From Candidatus Omnitrophota bacterium (GTDB lineage: Bacteria > Omnitrophota > Gorgyraeia > Gygaellales > Profunditerraquicolaceae): a DNA stretch of 45,164 nt. Made by a program: the position numbers and the translations under genes. The stretch covers positions 1-45,164 of the forward strand of contig JAOAET010000053.1 in the NCBI GenBank assembly GCA_026416665.1, read 5' to 3'. Below the pieces are notes generated by a model. That model was not told the DNA's origin. It made no database searches and saw only the letters and a list, made by a program, of their open reading frames with translations. Positions 17,130 through 23,853 of the stretch are shown here, in pieces (the first letter of the stretch is position 1; each line of letters opens with the position of its first letter).

Positions 17130-18185
17130 ATGGCAAAGGTAAGAGTAGGGATTAATGGGTTTGGTAGAATCGGTCGTCTGGTTGCTCGGGCAATTTTAGA
17201 ACGACCAAATACATCTTTAGAACTTGTAGCAGTAAATGATATTACGGATGCAAAAACCAATGCTTACTTATTTAAGTATGACTCTGTGCATGGTCAGTTT
17301 AATGGTCAAGTAAAAGTTATTTCTGACGATGAGATGTCAATAAACGGAAAGCCCGTTAAGGTTCTAGCAAAAAAAGACCCTTCTGAGCTTCCATGGAAGG
17401 ATTTAGCAGTAGATATTGCTATTGAATCAACAGGTCTTTTTACAGTAAAAAAAGACGGGATAAACAAAAAAGGTAAGGAAGTAAAAGGTGCAGAGAACCA
17501 TATTACTAAAGCTGGTGCAAAGAAGGTAATTATTACTGCTCCTGCTGAGGGTGAAGATATAACCATTGTTATGGGCGTAAATGATGATAAATATGACCCC
17601 AAAGCTCATTTCGTTATTTCTAATGCCTCTTGTACTACTAACTGCCTTGCACCTATTGCTAAAGTGCTTAATGACAAATTTGGTATCCTTAAGGGTTTGA
17701 TGACCACTATCCACGCCTATACCAATGACCAGAGAGTTCAGGATATGGCGCATTCTGATTTGCGACGCGCTCGCGCAGCTGCTATTTCGATGATTCCTAC
17801 CTCAACAGGCGCAGCTAAGGCAATTTCATTGGTTATTCCTGAACTTAAAGGTAAACTTGATGGTTTTGCTATTCGTGTGCCTGTAGCAAATGTTTCTGTT
17901 GTGGATTTAAGTTGCCAGTTAGCAAAGAAAACCACTGCAGAAGAAATTAACGCTGCTTTAAAAGAGGCAGCTGAAGGAAAGTTAAAAGGTATTCTTGCTT
18001 ATACCGAAGACCCAGTTGTTTCGGTTGACTTTAATCACAGTATATGGAGTTCAGTTGTGGACGCCAAAAGTACCAAGGTAATTGGCGATGATTTTGTCAA
18101 GGTGCTTGCTTGGTATGATAATGAGTGGGCTTATTCTAATCGAGTAGTAGATTTAGCTGAATTGATTGTTAAAAAAGGTATCTAA
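17130..18185 (+). CDS. gap: Glyceraldehyde-3-phosphate dehydrogenase (type I)
   Basis: 351 aa. NAD-binding [16 protein letters not shown] at the N terminus, the catalytic SNASCTTNC with Cys168, and His195 in [30 protein letters not shown] and [15 protein letters not shown] are classic type I signatures. It oxidatively phosphorylates glyceraldehyde-3-phosphate in glycolysis. It is about 15 residues longer than most bacterial forms because of a Lys/Gly-rich insertion around residues 107-120 ([14 protein letters not shown]). AAGGAGG lies 5 nt before the start. A possible pseudoknot precedes it and an intrinsic terminator follows. pgk and tpi are not adjacent in this window. Confidence 0.97.
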   Translation: MAKVRVGINGFGRIGRLVARAILERPNTSLELVAVNDITDAKTNAYLFKYDSVHGQFNGQVKVISDDEMSINGKPVKVLAKKDPSELPWKDLAVDIAIESTGLFTVKKDGINKKGKEVKGAENHITKAGAKKVIITAPAEGEDITIVMGVNDDKYDPKAHFVISNASCTTNCLAPIAKVLNDKFGILKGLMTTIHAYTNDQRVQDMAHSDLRRARAAAISMIPTSTGAAKAISLVIPELKGKLDGFAIRVPVANVSVVDLSCQLAKKTTAEEINAALKEAAEGKLKGILAYTEDPVVSVDFNHSIWSSVVDAKSTKVIGDDFVKVLAWYDNEWAYSNRVVDLAELIVKKGI

Positions 18186-18202
18186 TCTTACAAGATTAAA
18201 AG

Positions 18203-18252
18203 AGGACGCTTTCGTAATAAAAAGTCAATTACGAAGGCGTCCTTATTTTTTT
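18203..18252 (+). terminator. Strong rho-independent terminator after gap
   Basis: AGGACGC (18203-18209), a T.G wobble and TTCGTAAT (18211-18218) pair with ATTACGAA (18228-18235) and GCGTCCT (18237-18243). The result is a 16-bp stem with a 9-nt loop followed by TATTTTTTT. This should end the galT-gap transcript. Its U-tract reaches to within a few bases of the next start codon. Confidence 0.92.
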
Positions 18253-18256
18253 GGCT

Positions 18257-20452
18257 ATGGTTTTTATTATTGGTTTAAGTGGTATCTTTGCCCAAGTTGT
18301 TTTGTTTCGTCAGCTATTAGTTACTTTTTATGGCAATGAACTGATTTTGGGAATACAGCTTGCTTGTTGGCTTGTTCTTGAATCAGCAGGAGTGTTTTTG
18401 GCAGGAAGATTTTTAAGAAAAACTACAGAGGAAAAAATATTAAAGATTTTTTTTATTTGTCAATTAGTCTTTATATTAGGATTTATTCTTTCAATTCTTA
18501 TATGCCGGCTGTTTAAACCCTTATTGAAAATTCTACCAGGGCAGATGGTATCTTTATCACTTACTTCCCTTTGCGTTATTTCTACACTTTTTCTTACTGC
18601 TTTTTTTCATGGGGTATTGTTTAGTTCTGCCTGTGCCATGTTTTATAAAGATAGGCCTACCAGGGTGTATTTTTGGGAGACAGCCGGCACTATTGTTGGT
18701 GGTATATCAGTGACTTTGTTACTACTTATTTTTAATTCTAATTTGCTGATAGCTTTTCTGGTAGGATTATTAAATTTATTGGCAATGGTTTTCTTATTTA
18801 AAAATAAAGAAAATTTAAAATTAGAACATATCACAAAAGTAATAATTGCTTTTCTTGTCTTTGTAGGTATTCTTGGAGTAAGGCACTTAGATAAATGGAC
18901 ATTAGAAAAGCAACTCGGAATAAGTAAAATAATTTTTAATGGCAATTCTGTTTATGGAAATGTGATATTAGTGCAGAATACCAATCAAAGAACTGTATTT
19001 TATAACGGCGTGCCTTTTATAGTGTTACCAAATTTTGATATAGAAACACAAGAGAAATTTGCCGTTTTACCATTGGCGTTTCTTGATAAATGTAAACGTA
19101 TATTATTAATTGAAAATGGTTGGGGAGGTTTGTTACAACTTCTACTTAAAATTCAGGATATCGAAATTGATTACTTTGAGTTAGATTCCTTGCCTCAAAA
19201 GTTATTGACACTTATAGCAGAAAAAAACATAATTGAGCTTTTAAATGACAGGCGGTTGCACATTTTTAGAACCGACGCACGAAAGGATATTTCTAAAAGT
19301 AAATCTGTTTACGATGTAATTCTTATAGGTTCAAGTCAGATTCATACACTTGTTTCTAACAGATTTTTTACTGAAGAATTTTTTGCTTTAACTAAAAAAC
19401 ATCTTTCATCCGGTGGTATTATTGCTTTGCGTATTCCTAGTTCTGAAGTATATTTAAACCTGGCACAAAGAAAATTAGCTGGCAGTATCATTGGGGCTTT
19501 GAAAAAACATTTTAATTCAATATTAGTTATTCCAGGTAGTCCTGCTATTATTGTGGCTTCAGAAAGCCGTCTCTTAAATTTAACAGACAGTAAAATTTTT
19601 CAAAGAATAACTGAGAAAAAAATTCCCACACAGTGGCTTACAGAGCAACAGGTTAAATTTTTACTTGATGCAAGAAAACGGTTGTGGTGGCAAAATTTAA
19701 TTAATAGTGAAATGGTTTTGCAGAATACTGATTTTAGACCTTACGCAGTATTTCAGTCCTTTTTACTCTGGAGTTCAGAGCAGGGGGATAAACTGGCAAA
19801 AATTATAATAAAGGTGGAACAACTTTACAAAAAGGTATGGTTGAAGTTCTTTTTTATTACATCAATATTTTTTATTCTATTGATGGTAATCACTGCAAGA
19901 AAAAGTCAACACATAAATATTAGTTTTGCTGTCTTTATTACTGGCTTCTGGGGAATGTTTCTGAACATAATGCTACTTTTTATTTTTCAGATATTTTTTG
20001 GAGCTATTTATTTTTGGATAGGTATTTTAATTTCAAGTTTTATGTTAGGTTCTGCTTTGGCGGCGATTCTTTTTGAGAAGGTGACTTTCTATGATAAAAT
20101 GATGATGCGTATTATTACGCTTTTGGAATCTTTGCTTTTAGTTATAGTTTTAGCAGTCTGTAATATAGTTTCTTATTTGTCTGAACCACTTGGTGTACTT
20201 TTGTTTGGAATTATATTGTTTTTAATTGGTTTTTGCGTAGGTTCGCAATTTGCTTTAGCAGTTAATATTTTTCGGAATCTTTCCACTTGCATTTCAGAAA
20301 AAGCAGCTAAGTTTTATGCACTTGATATTTTAGGAGCAACCTTTGCCTCGTTTTTAGCAAGTTTGATTCTTATTCCACTTGTTGGAGTATTGGGGTGTCT
20401 TTGGTTTCTTGCATTCTTAATTTTCTTAGAATATCTTTTTTTAGTTTATTAA
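18257..20452 (+). CDS. Multi-pass membrane protein with degenerate spermidine-synthase-like domain
   Basis: 731 aa from ATG 18257 (an in-frame TTG two codons earlier lies in the terminator T-tract). About seven N-terminal membrane segments are followed by a soluble Rossmann-like domain (roughly residues 225-510) and about six more membrane segments. The layout matches membrane-fused SpeE-like proteins. The soluble domain has RILLIENGWGG near residue 285 where active SpeE has GGGDG. It has DVILIGSSQ near residue 352 where the catalytic Asp would stand, so aminopropyl transfer is unlikely. No Shine-Dalgarno is visible. Function unknown; it may bind a nucleotide-like ligand or transport a metabolite. 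Confidence 0.75.
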   Translation: MVFIIGLSGIFAQVVLFRQLLVTFYGNELILGIQLACWLVLESAGVFLAGRFLRKTTEEKILKIFFICQLVFILGFILSILICRLFKPLLKILPGQMVSLSLTSLCVISTLFLTAFFHGVLFSSACAMFYKDRPTRVYFWETAGTIVGGISVTLLLLIFNSNLLIAFLVGLLNLLAMVFLFKNKENLKLEHITKVIIAFLVFVGILGVRHLDKWTLEKQLGISKIIFNGNSVYGNVILVQNTNQRTVFYNGVPFIVLPNFDIETQEKFAVLPLAFLDKCKRILLIENGWGGLLQLLLKIQDIEIDYFELDSLPQKLLTLIAEKNIIELLNDRRLHIFRTDARKDISKSKSVYDVILIGSSQIHTLVSNRFFTEEFFALTKKHLSSGGIIALRIPSSEVYLNLAQRKLAGSIIGALKKHFNSILVIPGSPAIIVASESRLLNLTDSKIFQRITEKKIPTQWLTEQQVKFLLDARKRLWWQNLINSEMVLQNTDFRPYAVFQSFLLWSSEQGDKLAKIIIKVEQLYKKVWLKFFFITSIFFILLMVITARKSQHINISFAVFITGFWGMFLNIMLLFIFQIFFGAIYFWIGILISSFMLGSALAAILFEKVTFYDKMMMRIITLLESLLLVIVLAVCNIVSYLSEPLGVLLFGIILFLIGFCVGSQFALAVNIFRNLSTCISEKAAKFYALDILGATFASFLASLILIPLVGVLGCLWFLAFLIFLEYLFLVY

Positions 20453-20472
20453 AATAAATTTAGAAAAAATAG

Positions 20473-20501
20473 TTGACAAAAATTAATTTATAGTGTAAAC
20501 T
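20473..20501 (+). promoter_or_regulatory. Promoter of the tRNA-Thr/rpmG/tRNA-Trp/secE operon
   Basis: Perfect TTGACA (20473-20478), 17-nt spacer and TAAACT (20496-20501, four of six matches to TATAAT). Predicted start is near 20508, leaving a leader of about 150 nt before tRNA-Thr. It is the only strong promoter candidate seen before the superoperon, so it may drive tens of kilobases, probably helped by internal promoters that I could not identify. Confidence 0.65.
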
Positions 20502-20522
20502 TTAATTTCTAATCCGGAACTT

Positions 20523-20558
20523 CCTGTAGCCTCGTCGTAAAATAACAGGTAAAAGGCT
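20523..20558 (+). promoter_or_regulatory. Crossing complementary segments in the tRNA operon leader
   Basis: CCTGT (20523-20527) pairs with ACAGG (20545-20549), and the adjacent AGCCT (20528-20532) pairs with AGGCT (20554-20558). The order gives a pseudoknot topology, but with no linker between the two 5' strands. Each helix has only 5 bp, so the evidence is modest. Confidence 0.3.
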
Positions 20559-20574
20559 ATTAAAAAATTGGACA

Positions 20575-20616
20575 CCAAGAAAATAATTTTCTTGGGGTGG
20601 GAAGTTTTTTATTTTT
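20575..20616 (+). terminator. Hairpin and T-rich run upstream of tRNA-Thr (possible attenuator)
   Basis: CCAAGAAAA (20575-20583) and TTTTCTTGG (20587-20595) form a perfect 9-bp stem with a TAA loop. Nine nt later comes TTTTTTATTTTT (20605-20616). The gap before the T run is longer than in a standard intrinsic terminator, so it may be a pause or attenuation site rather than a full terminator. Confidence 0.35.
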
Positions 20617-20658
20617 AAGGAAACCTAGCAGGCTGGTGAAAAAAATAAAAGCCAACCT

Positions 20659-20731
20659 GCTGGAGTAGCTCAGTCGGTAGAGCACGTCCTTGGTAAGGAC
20701 GGGGTCACGGGTTCAATTCCCGTCTCCAGCT
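20659..20731 (+). tRNA. tRNA-Thr (anticodon GGT)
   Basis: Full cloverleaf: acceptor GCTGGAG/CTCCAGC, D arm with GCTC...GAGC, anticodon stem CGTCC/GGACG around loop TTGGTAA (anticodon GGT), T arm ACGGG-TTCAATT-CCCGT, discriminator T. CCA is not encoded. Its first three bases can also pair with an upstream leader segment (AGCAGG, 20627-20632). Confidence 0.96.
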
Positions 20732-20751
20732 TAAAAGAAATTGTTTAATAT

Positions 20752-20901
20752 ATGCGTGAGATAATAACTTTAGAATGCACAGTGTGCAAAAATAGAAACT
20801 ATACTACTACCAAGAATAAAAAGCTTCATCCAGATAGACTGGAAACAAATAAATTTTGTAAGGCGTGCCGAAAGCATACCTTACATAAAGAAATAAAATA
20901 A
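20752..20901 (+). CDS. rpmG: 50S ribosomal protein L33 (bL33), zinc-binding form
   Basis: A 49-aa protein beginning [20 protein letters not shown] and ending with [14 protein letters not shown]. The two CxxC pairs (CTVC and CKAC) mark the zinc-ribbon form of bL33, a component of the large subunit near the E site. It sits between tRNA-Thr and tRNA-Trp just before secE, an arrangement common in bacteria, which supports the assignment. The ATG follows tRNA-Thr by 20 nt with only a weak AAAAGA purine tract, so tRNA processing would leave a short leader. Confidence 0.95.
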   Translation: MREIITLECTVCKNRNYTTTKNKKLHPDRLETNKFCKACRKHTLHKEIK

Positions 20902-20941
20902 GTTTTTGAGGTGGATTTTTGAACCCGGACGAAAAATAAAT

Positions 20942-21012
20942 AGGGGCGTCCGTTAATGGTAAACGGCGAGACTCCAAATCCCGTCCTGGGGGTTCAAGTC
21001 CCTCCGCCCCTG
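20942..21012 (+). tRNA. tRNA-Trp (anticodon CCA)
   Basis: Acceptor AGGGGCG/CGCCCCT with discriminator G, D arm CGTT-AATGGTA-AACG, anticodon loop CTCCAAA (CCA), T arm GGGGG-TTCAAGT-CCCTC. The 4-nt variable loop gives a 71-nt body. The anticodon stem CGAGA/TCCCG contains a central A.C mismatch. CCA is not encoded. Location immediately before secE is the usual one for tRNA-Trp. Confidence 0.95.
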
Positions 21013-21021
21013 GAAAGAAAA

Positions 21022-21216
21022 ATGAAGTTAGTAGCAAAGGTTACAAATTTTCTTAACGAAGTAAAAACTGAGTTAACAAAAGTCTCTTGGCCAAATCGTC
21101 AAGAACTTTTAGGTTCAACTATAGTTGTGATTGTGTTAACTGCAATTTTAACCGTATTTATATTTATTGTGGATTCGGCTCTGGCAAAATTATTAAGTAT
21201 TATACTCAAAAGCTAA
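21022..21216 (+). CDS. secE: Preprotein translocase subunit SecE
   Basis: 64 aa from ATG 21022; the longer open frame would start inside tRNA-Trp and is rejected. FLNEVKTELTKVSWPNRQEL is the amphipathic helix and conserved loop of SecE, followed by one membrane segment (TIVVIVLTAILTVFIFIV). SecE clamps SecY in the SecYEG channel in the inner membrane. Only 9 nt (GAAAGAAAA) lie between the tRNA-Trp 3' end and the start. nusG starts directly after the stop codon. Confidence 0.95.
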   Translation: MKLVAKVTNFLNEVKTELTKVSWPNRQELLGSTIVVIVLTAILTVFIFIVDSALAKLLSIILKS

Positions 21217-21744
21217 ATGAAAAATTGGTACGTTGTTCATACTCAGACAGGTCTTGAAGAAAAGGTAAAAACGATATTACTTTCGCGCGTCTCTGCGCAT
21301 GGAATGAGTGACCGTATTTCAAAAGTAATTATTCCAACTGAACAGATTTCTGAAGTGCGCGGTGGCAAAAAGAGAGTTACAGAACGCAGATTTTTCCCTG
21401 GCTATGTATTAGTTGAAATGGAGATGAATGACCAGACCTATTCTTTTGTTCGCACCATTCCTGGTGTAACAGGGTTTCTCGGTGCGGGTAAAAAACCAGT
21501 TCCTTTGGCTGCACATGAAGTAGAATCTATTTTGAAAAAAACTGAAGAAACAAAATTAAAACCCAGTCCTAAAACAGTTTTTACAAAAGGTGAACAGATT
21601 AGAGTCAGAGAAGGTCCCTTTATGAATTTTAACGGAACTATTGAAGAGGTTCATCCCGAAAAGGGGAAATTAAAAGTCAGTATTTCTATATTTGGCAGGT
21701 CAACTCCTGTAGAATTAGAATACTGGCAGGTGGAAAAGGTATAA
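21217..21744 (+). CDS. nusG: Transcription elongation/antitermination factor NusG
   Basis: 175 aa. The NGN domain opens with [20 protein letters not shown] and contains [14 protein letters not shown] and [12 protein letters not shown], the RNA-polymerase clamp-binding face. The KOW domain is [19 protein letters not shown] to the end. NusG couples RNA polymerase to Rho or to the ribosome. It begins immediately after secE with no gap, so it is probably translated by coupled ribosomes. Length is normal. Confidence 0.97.
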   Translation: MKNWYVVHTQTGLEEKVKTILLSRVSAHGMSDRISKVIIPTEQISEVRGGKKRVTERRFFPGYVLVEMEMNDQTYSFVRTIPGVTGFLGAGKKPVPLAAHEVESILKKTEETKLKPSPKTVFTKGEQIRVREGPFMNFNGTIEEVHPEKGKLKVSISIFGRSTPVELEYWQVEKV

Positions 21745-21746
21745 AT

Positions 21747-22172
21747 ATGGCTAAGAAACTTGTTGCCCAGGTTAAATTACATGTTCCTGCCGGTCAGGCA
21801 AATCCTGCACCTCCTGTTGGTCCAGCTTTGGGTCAGCACGGAGTTAATATTATGATGTTCTGTAAACAATTTAATGAACAGACAAAAAATAAGGAAGGCC
21901 TTATTCTACCCGTGGTGATTTCAATTTATGAAGACCGGTCATTTACTTTTATTGTGAAAAGTCCGCCTTCTTCTGTTCTTCTTAAGCGAGCAGCAAATTT
22001 GGCCAAGGCTTCTGGTATCGCAGGAAAAGAAGTAATTGGGACAGTTACAAGAAAACAAGTAGAAGAGATTGCTAAACAAAAGCTTGCTGATTTAAATACT
22101 AATGATTTGGCTACTGCCATTAAAATTATTGAAGGAACAGCCCGCAGTATGGGTATAAAAGTAGAGGGTTAA
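21747..22172 (+). CDS. rplK: 50S ribosomal protein L11 (uL11)
   Basis: 141 aa, full length. The N-terminal domain [19 protein letters not shown] includes the proline-rich helix that thiostrepton contacts, and the C-terminal rRNA-binding domain has [13 protein letters not shown]. It forms the GTPase-associated centre stalk base with L10. It begins 2 nt after nusG, 4 nt before rplA. Confidence 0.98.
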   Translation: MAKKLVAQVKLHVPAGQANPAPPVGPALGQHGVNIMMFCKQFNEQTKNKEGLILPVVISIYEDRSFTFIVKSPPSSVLLKRAANLAKASGIAGKEVIGTVTRKQVEEIAKQKLADLNTNDLATAIKIIEGTARSMGIKVEG

Positions 22173-22176
22173 AATA

Positions 22177-22857
22177 ATGGATAAAAGAAGTAAAAGATAT
22201 AAAGAATCAGCAAAGTTAGTAGATAAACAAAAAGTTTATACCTTAAAAGAGGCGGTTTCTATTTTAAAAAAGATGAAGCCAACTAAATTTAACGGTTCCG
22301 TTGATTTACATATGAAACTAAATGTTGACCCCAAAAAAAGTGAGCAGATGATTCGTGGGACAGTGCTGTTGCCACATGGGACAGGAAAGAAAGTTCGGGT
22401 TGCTGTGTTTTGTCGTGGCGAATATGAGAAAATTGCTCAGCAAGCAGGTGCAGATTATGTAGGTGCAAATGACCTTATTGATAAAGTTGCAGGTGGATTT
22501 CTTGAGTTTGACTGCGTTATTGCTACACCTGACATTATGAAAGATTTAGCCAAACTTGGAAAAATATTAGGGCCAAGGGGTCTTATGCCCAGTCCAAAAA
22601 CAGGAACGGTAACTACCGATATTGCAAAAGCAATTGAGGACGTGCGAAGGGGAAAGGTAGAATTTCGCGTTGATAAACAAGGTGGCATACATTTATCTAT
22701 AGGAAAGATTTCTTTTGATGAAGAGAAAATCGCTGATAATGCACTTTGTGTAATTCAGGCAATCAATGAAGCAAAGCCACCAACTGTTAAAGGAAAGTTT
22801 ATAGAGAGTATGCATATTTCAACCACAATGAATCCCGGTTTACGTATTGAGGTATAA
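22177..22857 (+). CDS. rplA: 50S ribosomal protein L1 (uL1)
   Basis: 226 aa, usual length. SVDLHMKLNVDPKKSEQMIR and GKILGPRGLMPSPKTGTVT are diagnostic of L1, which forms the mobile L1 stalk at the E site. In many bacteria L1 represses its own operon by binding the mRNA upstream of rplK; no such site was recognised here, because rplK follows nusG by only 2 nt. Gap to rplJ is 4 nt. Confidence 0.98.
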   Translation: MDKRSKRYKESAKLVDKQKVYTLKEAVSILKKMKPTKFNGSVDLHMKLNVDPKKSEQMIRGTVLLPHGTGKKVRVAVFCRGEYEKIAQQAGADYVGANDLIDKVAGGFLEFDCVIATPDIMKDLAKLGKILGPRGLMPSPKTGTVTTDIAKAIEDVRRGKVEFRVDKQGGIHLSIGKISFDEEKIADNALCVIQAINEAKPPTVKGKFIESMHISTTMNPGLRIEV

Positions 22858-22861
22858 AGAT

Positions 22862-23386
22862 ATGAAAAAGATAAGTACAATTTTTAAAGAGACATCGGCA
22901 AAACGCATAAAAGATAGTATTCAAAATTCACAGGCATTTTTCATTGTAAAATATTCCAAACTTTCAGGGGCAGATTTTAACAATCTTCGTAAATCTTTAA
23001 AAAGTAGCGGTTCAAATTTATTTGTGGTGCGTAATAATATTGCAAAAAGAGTACTTAAAGATTTAGGTACAGATAAACTTACAGCTTTAGTGGAAGGTTC
23101 CTGCGGTTTTGTTTTCTCGCAGAGTGATCCGGTGGAGACATCTAAAATTCTCTACTCTTTTGCAAAAGATAAACCAACTTTGATAATAGAAGGTGGGCTT
23201 TTAAAAGACAGACAGTTTTCTAAGTCTGATTTCGAAACTTTAGCAAAATTACCTTCACGTCAGGTTTTGATAGGACAAAGTGTGCAATTGATGAAGGCTC
23301 CCATTAATAAACTAGTTTTAGTTTTAAAGGGAACCTTAAGGGCTTTGGTAACATGTCTTGACCAAATAAAAAGTAAAAAACAATAA
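22862..23386 (+). CDS. rplJ: 50S ribosomal protein L10 (uL10)
   Basis: 174 aa from ATG 22862, preceded by GAGG 9 nt upstream. The alternative TTG start five codons earlier overlaps rplA and is less likely. [20 protein letters not shown] begins the rRNA/L11-binding domain. [20 protein letters not shown] is typical of bacterial L10, and the C-terminal helix carries the L7/L12 dimers. There is no room for the long L10 leader known from other phyla, since the gap to rplA is 4 nt. Confidence 0.96.
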   Translation: MKKISTIFKETSAKRIKDSIQNSQAFFIVKYSKLSGADFNNLRKSLKSSGSNLFVVRNNIAKRVLKDLGTDKLTALVEGSCGFVFSQSDPVETSKILYSFAKDKPTLIIEGGLLKDRQFSKSDFETLAKLPSRQVLIGQSVQLMKAPINKLVLVLKGTLRALVTCLDQIKSKKQ

Positions 23387-23406
23387 ACTTTAAGAGGGAG
23401 GAAAAC

Positions 23407-23802
23407 ATGGCAAGTGAGAAACTAGAAACGATTATAAAAACAATTGAAGAAATGTCGGTGTTGGAATTAGCAGATTTAGTTAAGGCCTTAGAAGAAAAAT
23501 TTGGGGTGAGTGCTCAAGCAATGCCGGTTATGGCAGCAGCTGCAGTTGCTAGTGGGCAGGCTGCTTCAGCTACTGCGGCCGCAGAAGAGAAATCTACTTT
23601 TACCGTTGTTTTAACAAACGCTGGTGCAAACAAAATTGCAGTTATTAAAGAAGTCCGTGCCATTACTAATCTTGGTCTTAAAGAGGCAAAAGATTTAGTG
23701 GATGGGGCTCCTAAGCCTGTTAAAGAAGGTTGCACCAAGGAAGAAGCAGAAGAGATTAAGAAAAAACTTACTGCTGCAGGAGCAACCGTAGAATTAAAGT
23801 AA
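23407..23802 (+). CDS. rplL: 50S ribosomal protein L7/L12 (bL12)
   Basis: 131 aa. N-terminal dimerisation domain ([20 protein letters not shown]), an Ala-rich hinge around residues 38-62, and the factor-binding C-terminal domain with [20 protein letters not shown]. It recruits EF-Tu and EF-G to the ribosome. GGGAGG lies upstream of the ATG, one of the strongest Shine-Dalgarno sequences in the operon, consistent with the multi-copy need for L12. Confidence 0.98.
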   Translation: MASEKLETIIKTIEEMSVLELADLVKALEEKFGVSAQAMPVMAAAAVASGQAASATAAAEEKSTFTVVLTNAGANKIAVIKEVRAITNLGLKEAKDLVDGAPKPVKEGCTKEEAEEIKKKLTAAGATVELK

Positions 23803-23853
23803 ACCATAATCCTTAGCTTTTAGCTAAAAGATATTGGTGTATACGGAGCAAGT

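Noticed and set aside
20595-20604. GGTGGGAAG as a T-box antiterminator motif before tRNA-Thr
   Set aside because: It lacks the ACCGCG part and the specifier-loop architecture, and T-boxes precede synthetase or amino-acid genes, not tRNA genes.
20956-21021. Longer secE frame starting inside tRNA-Trp
   Set aside because: It would be translated tRNA sequence; the internal ATG at 21022 gives a standard 64-aa SecE.
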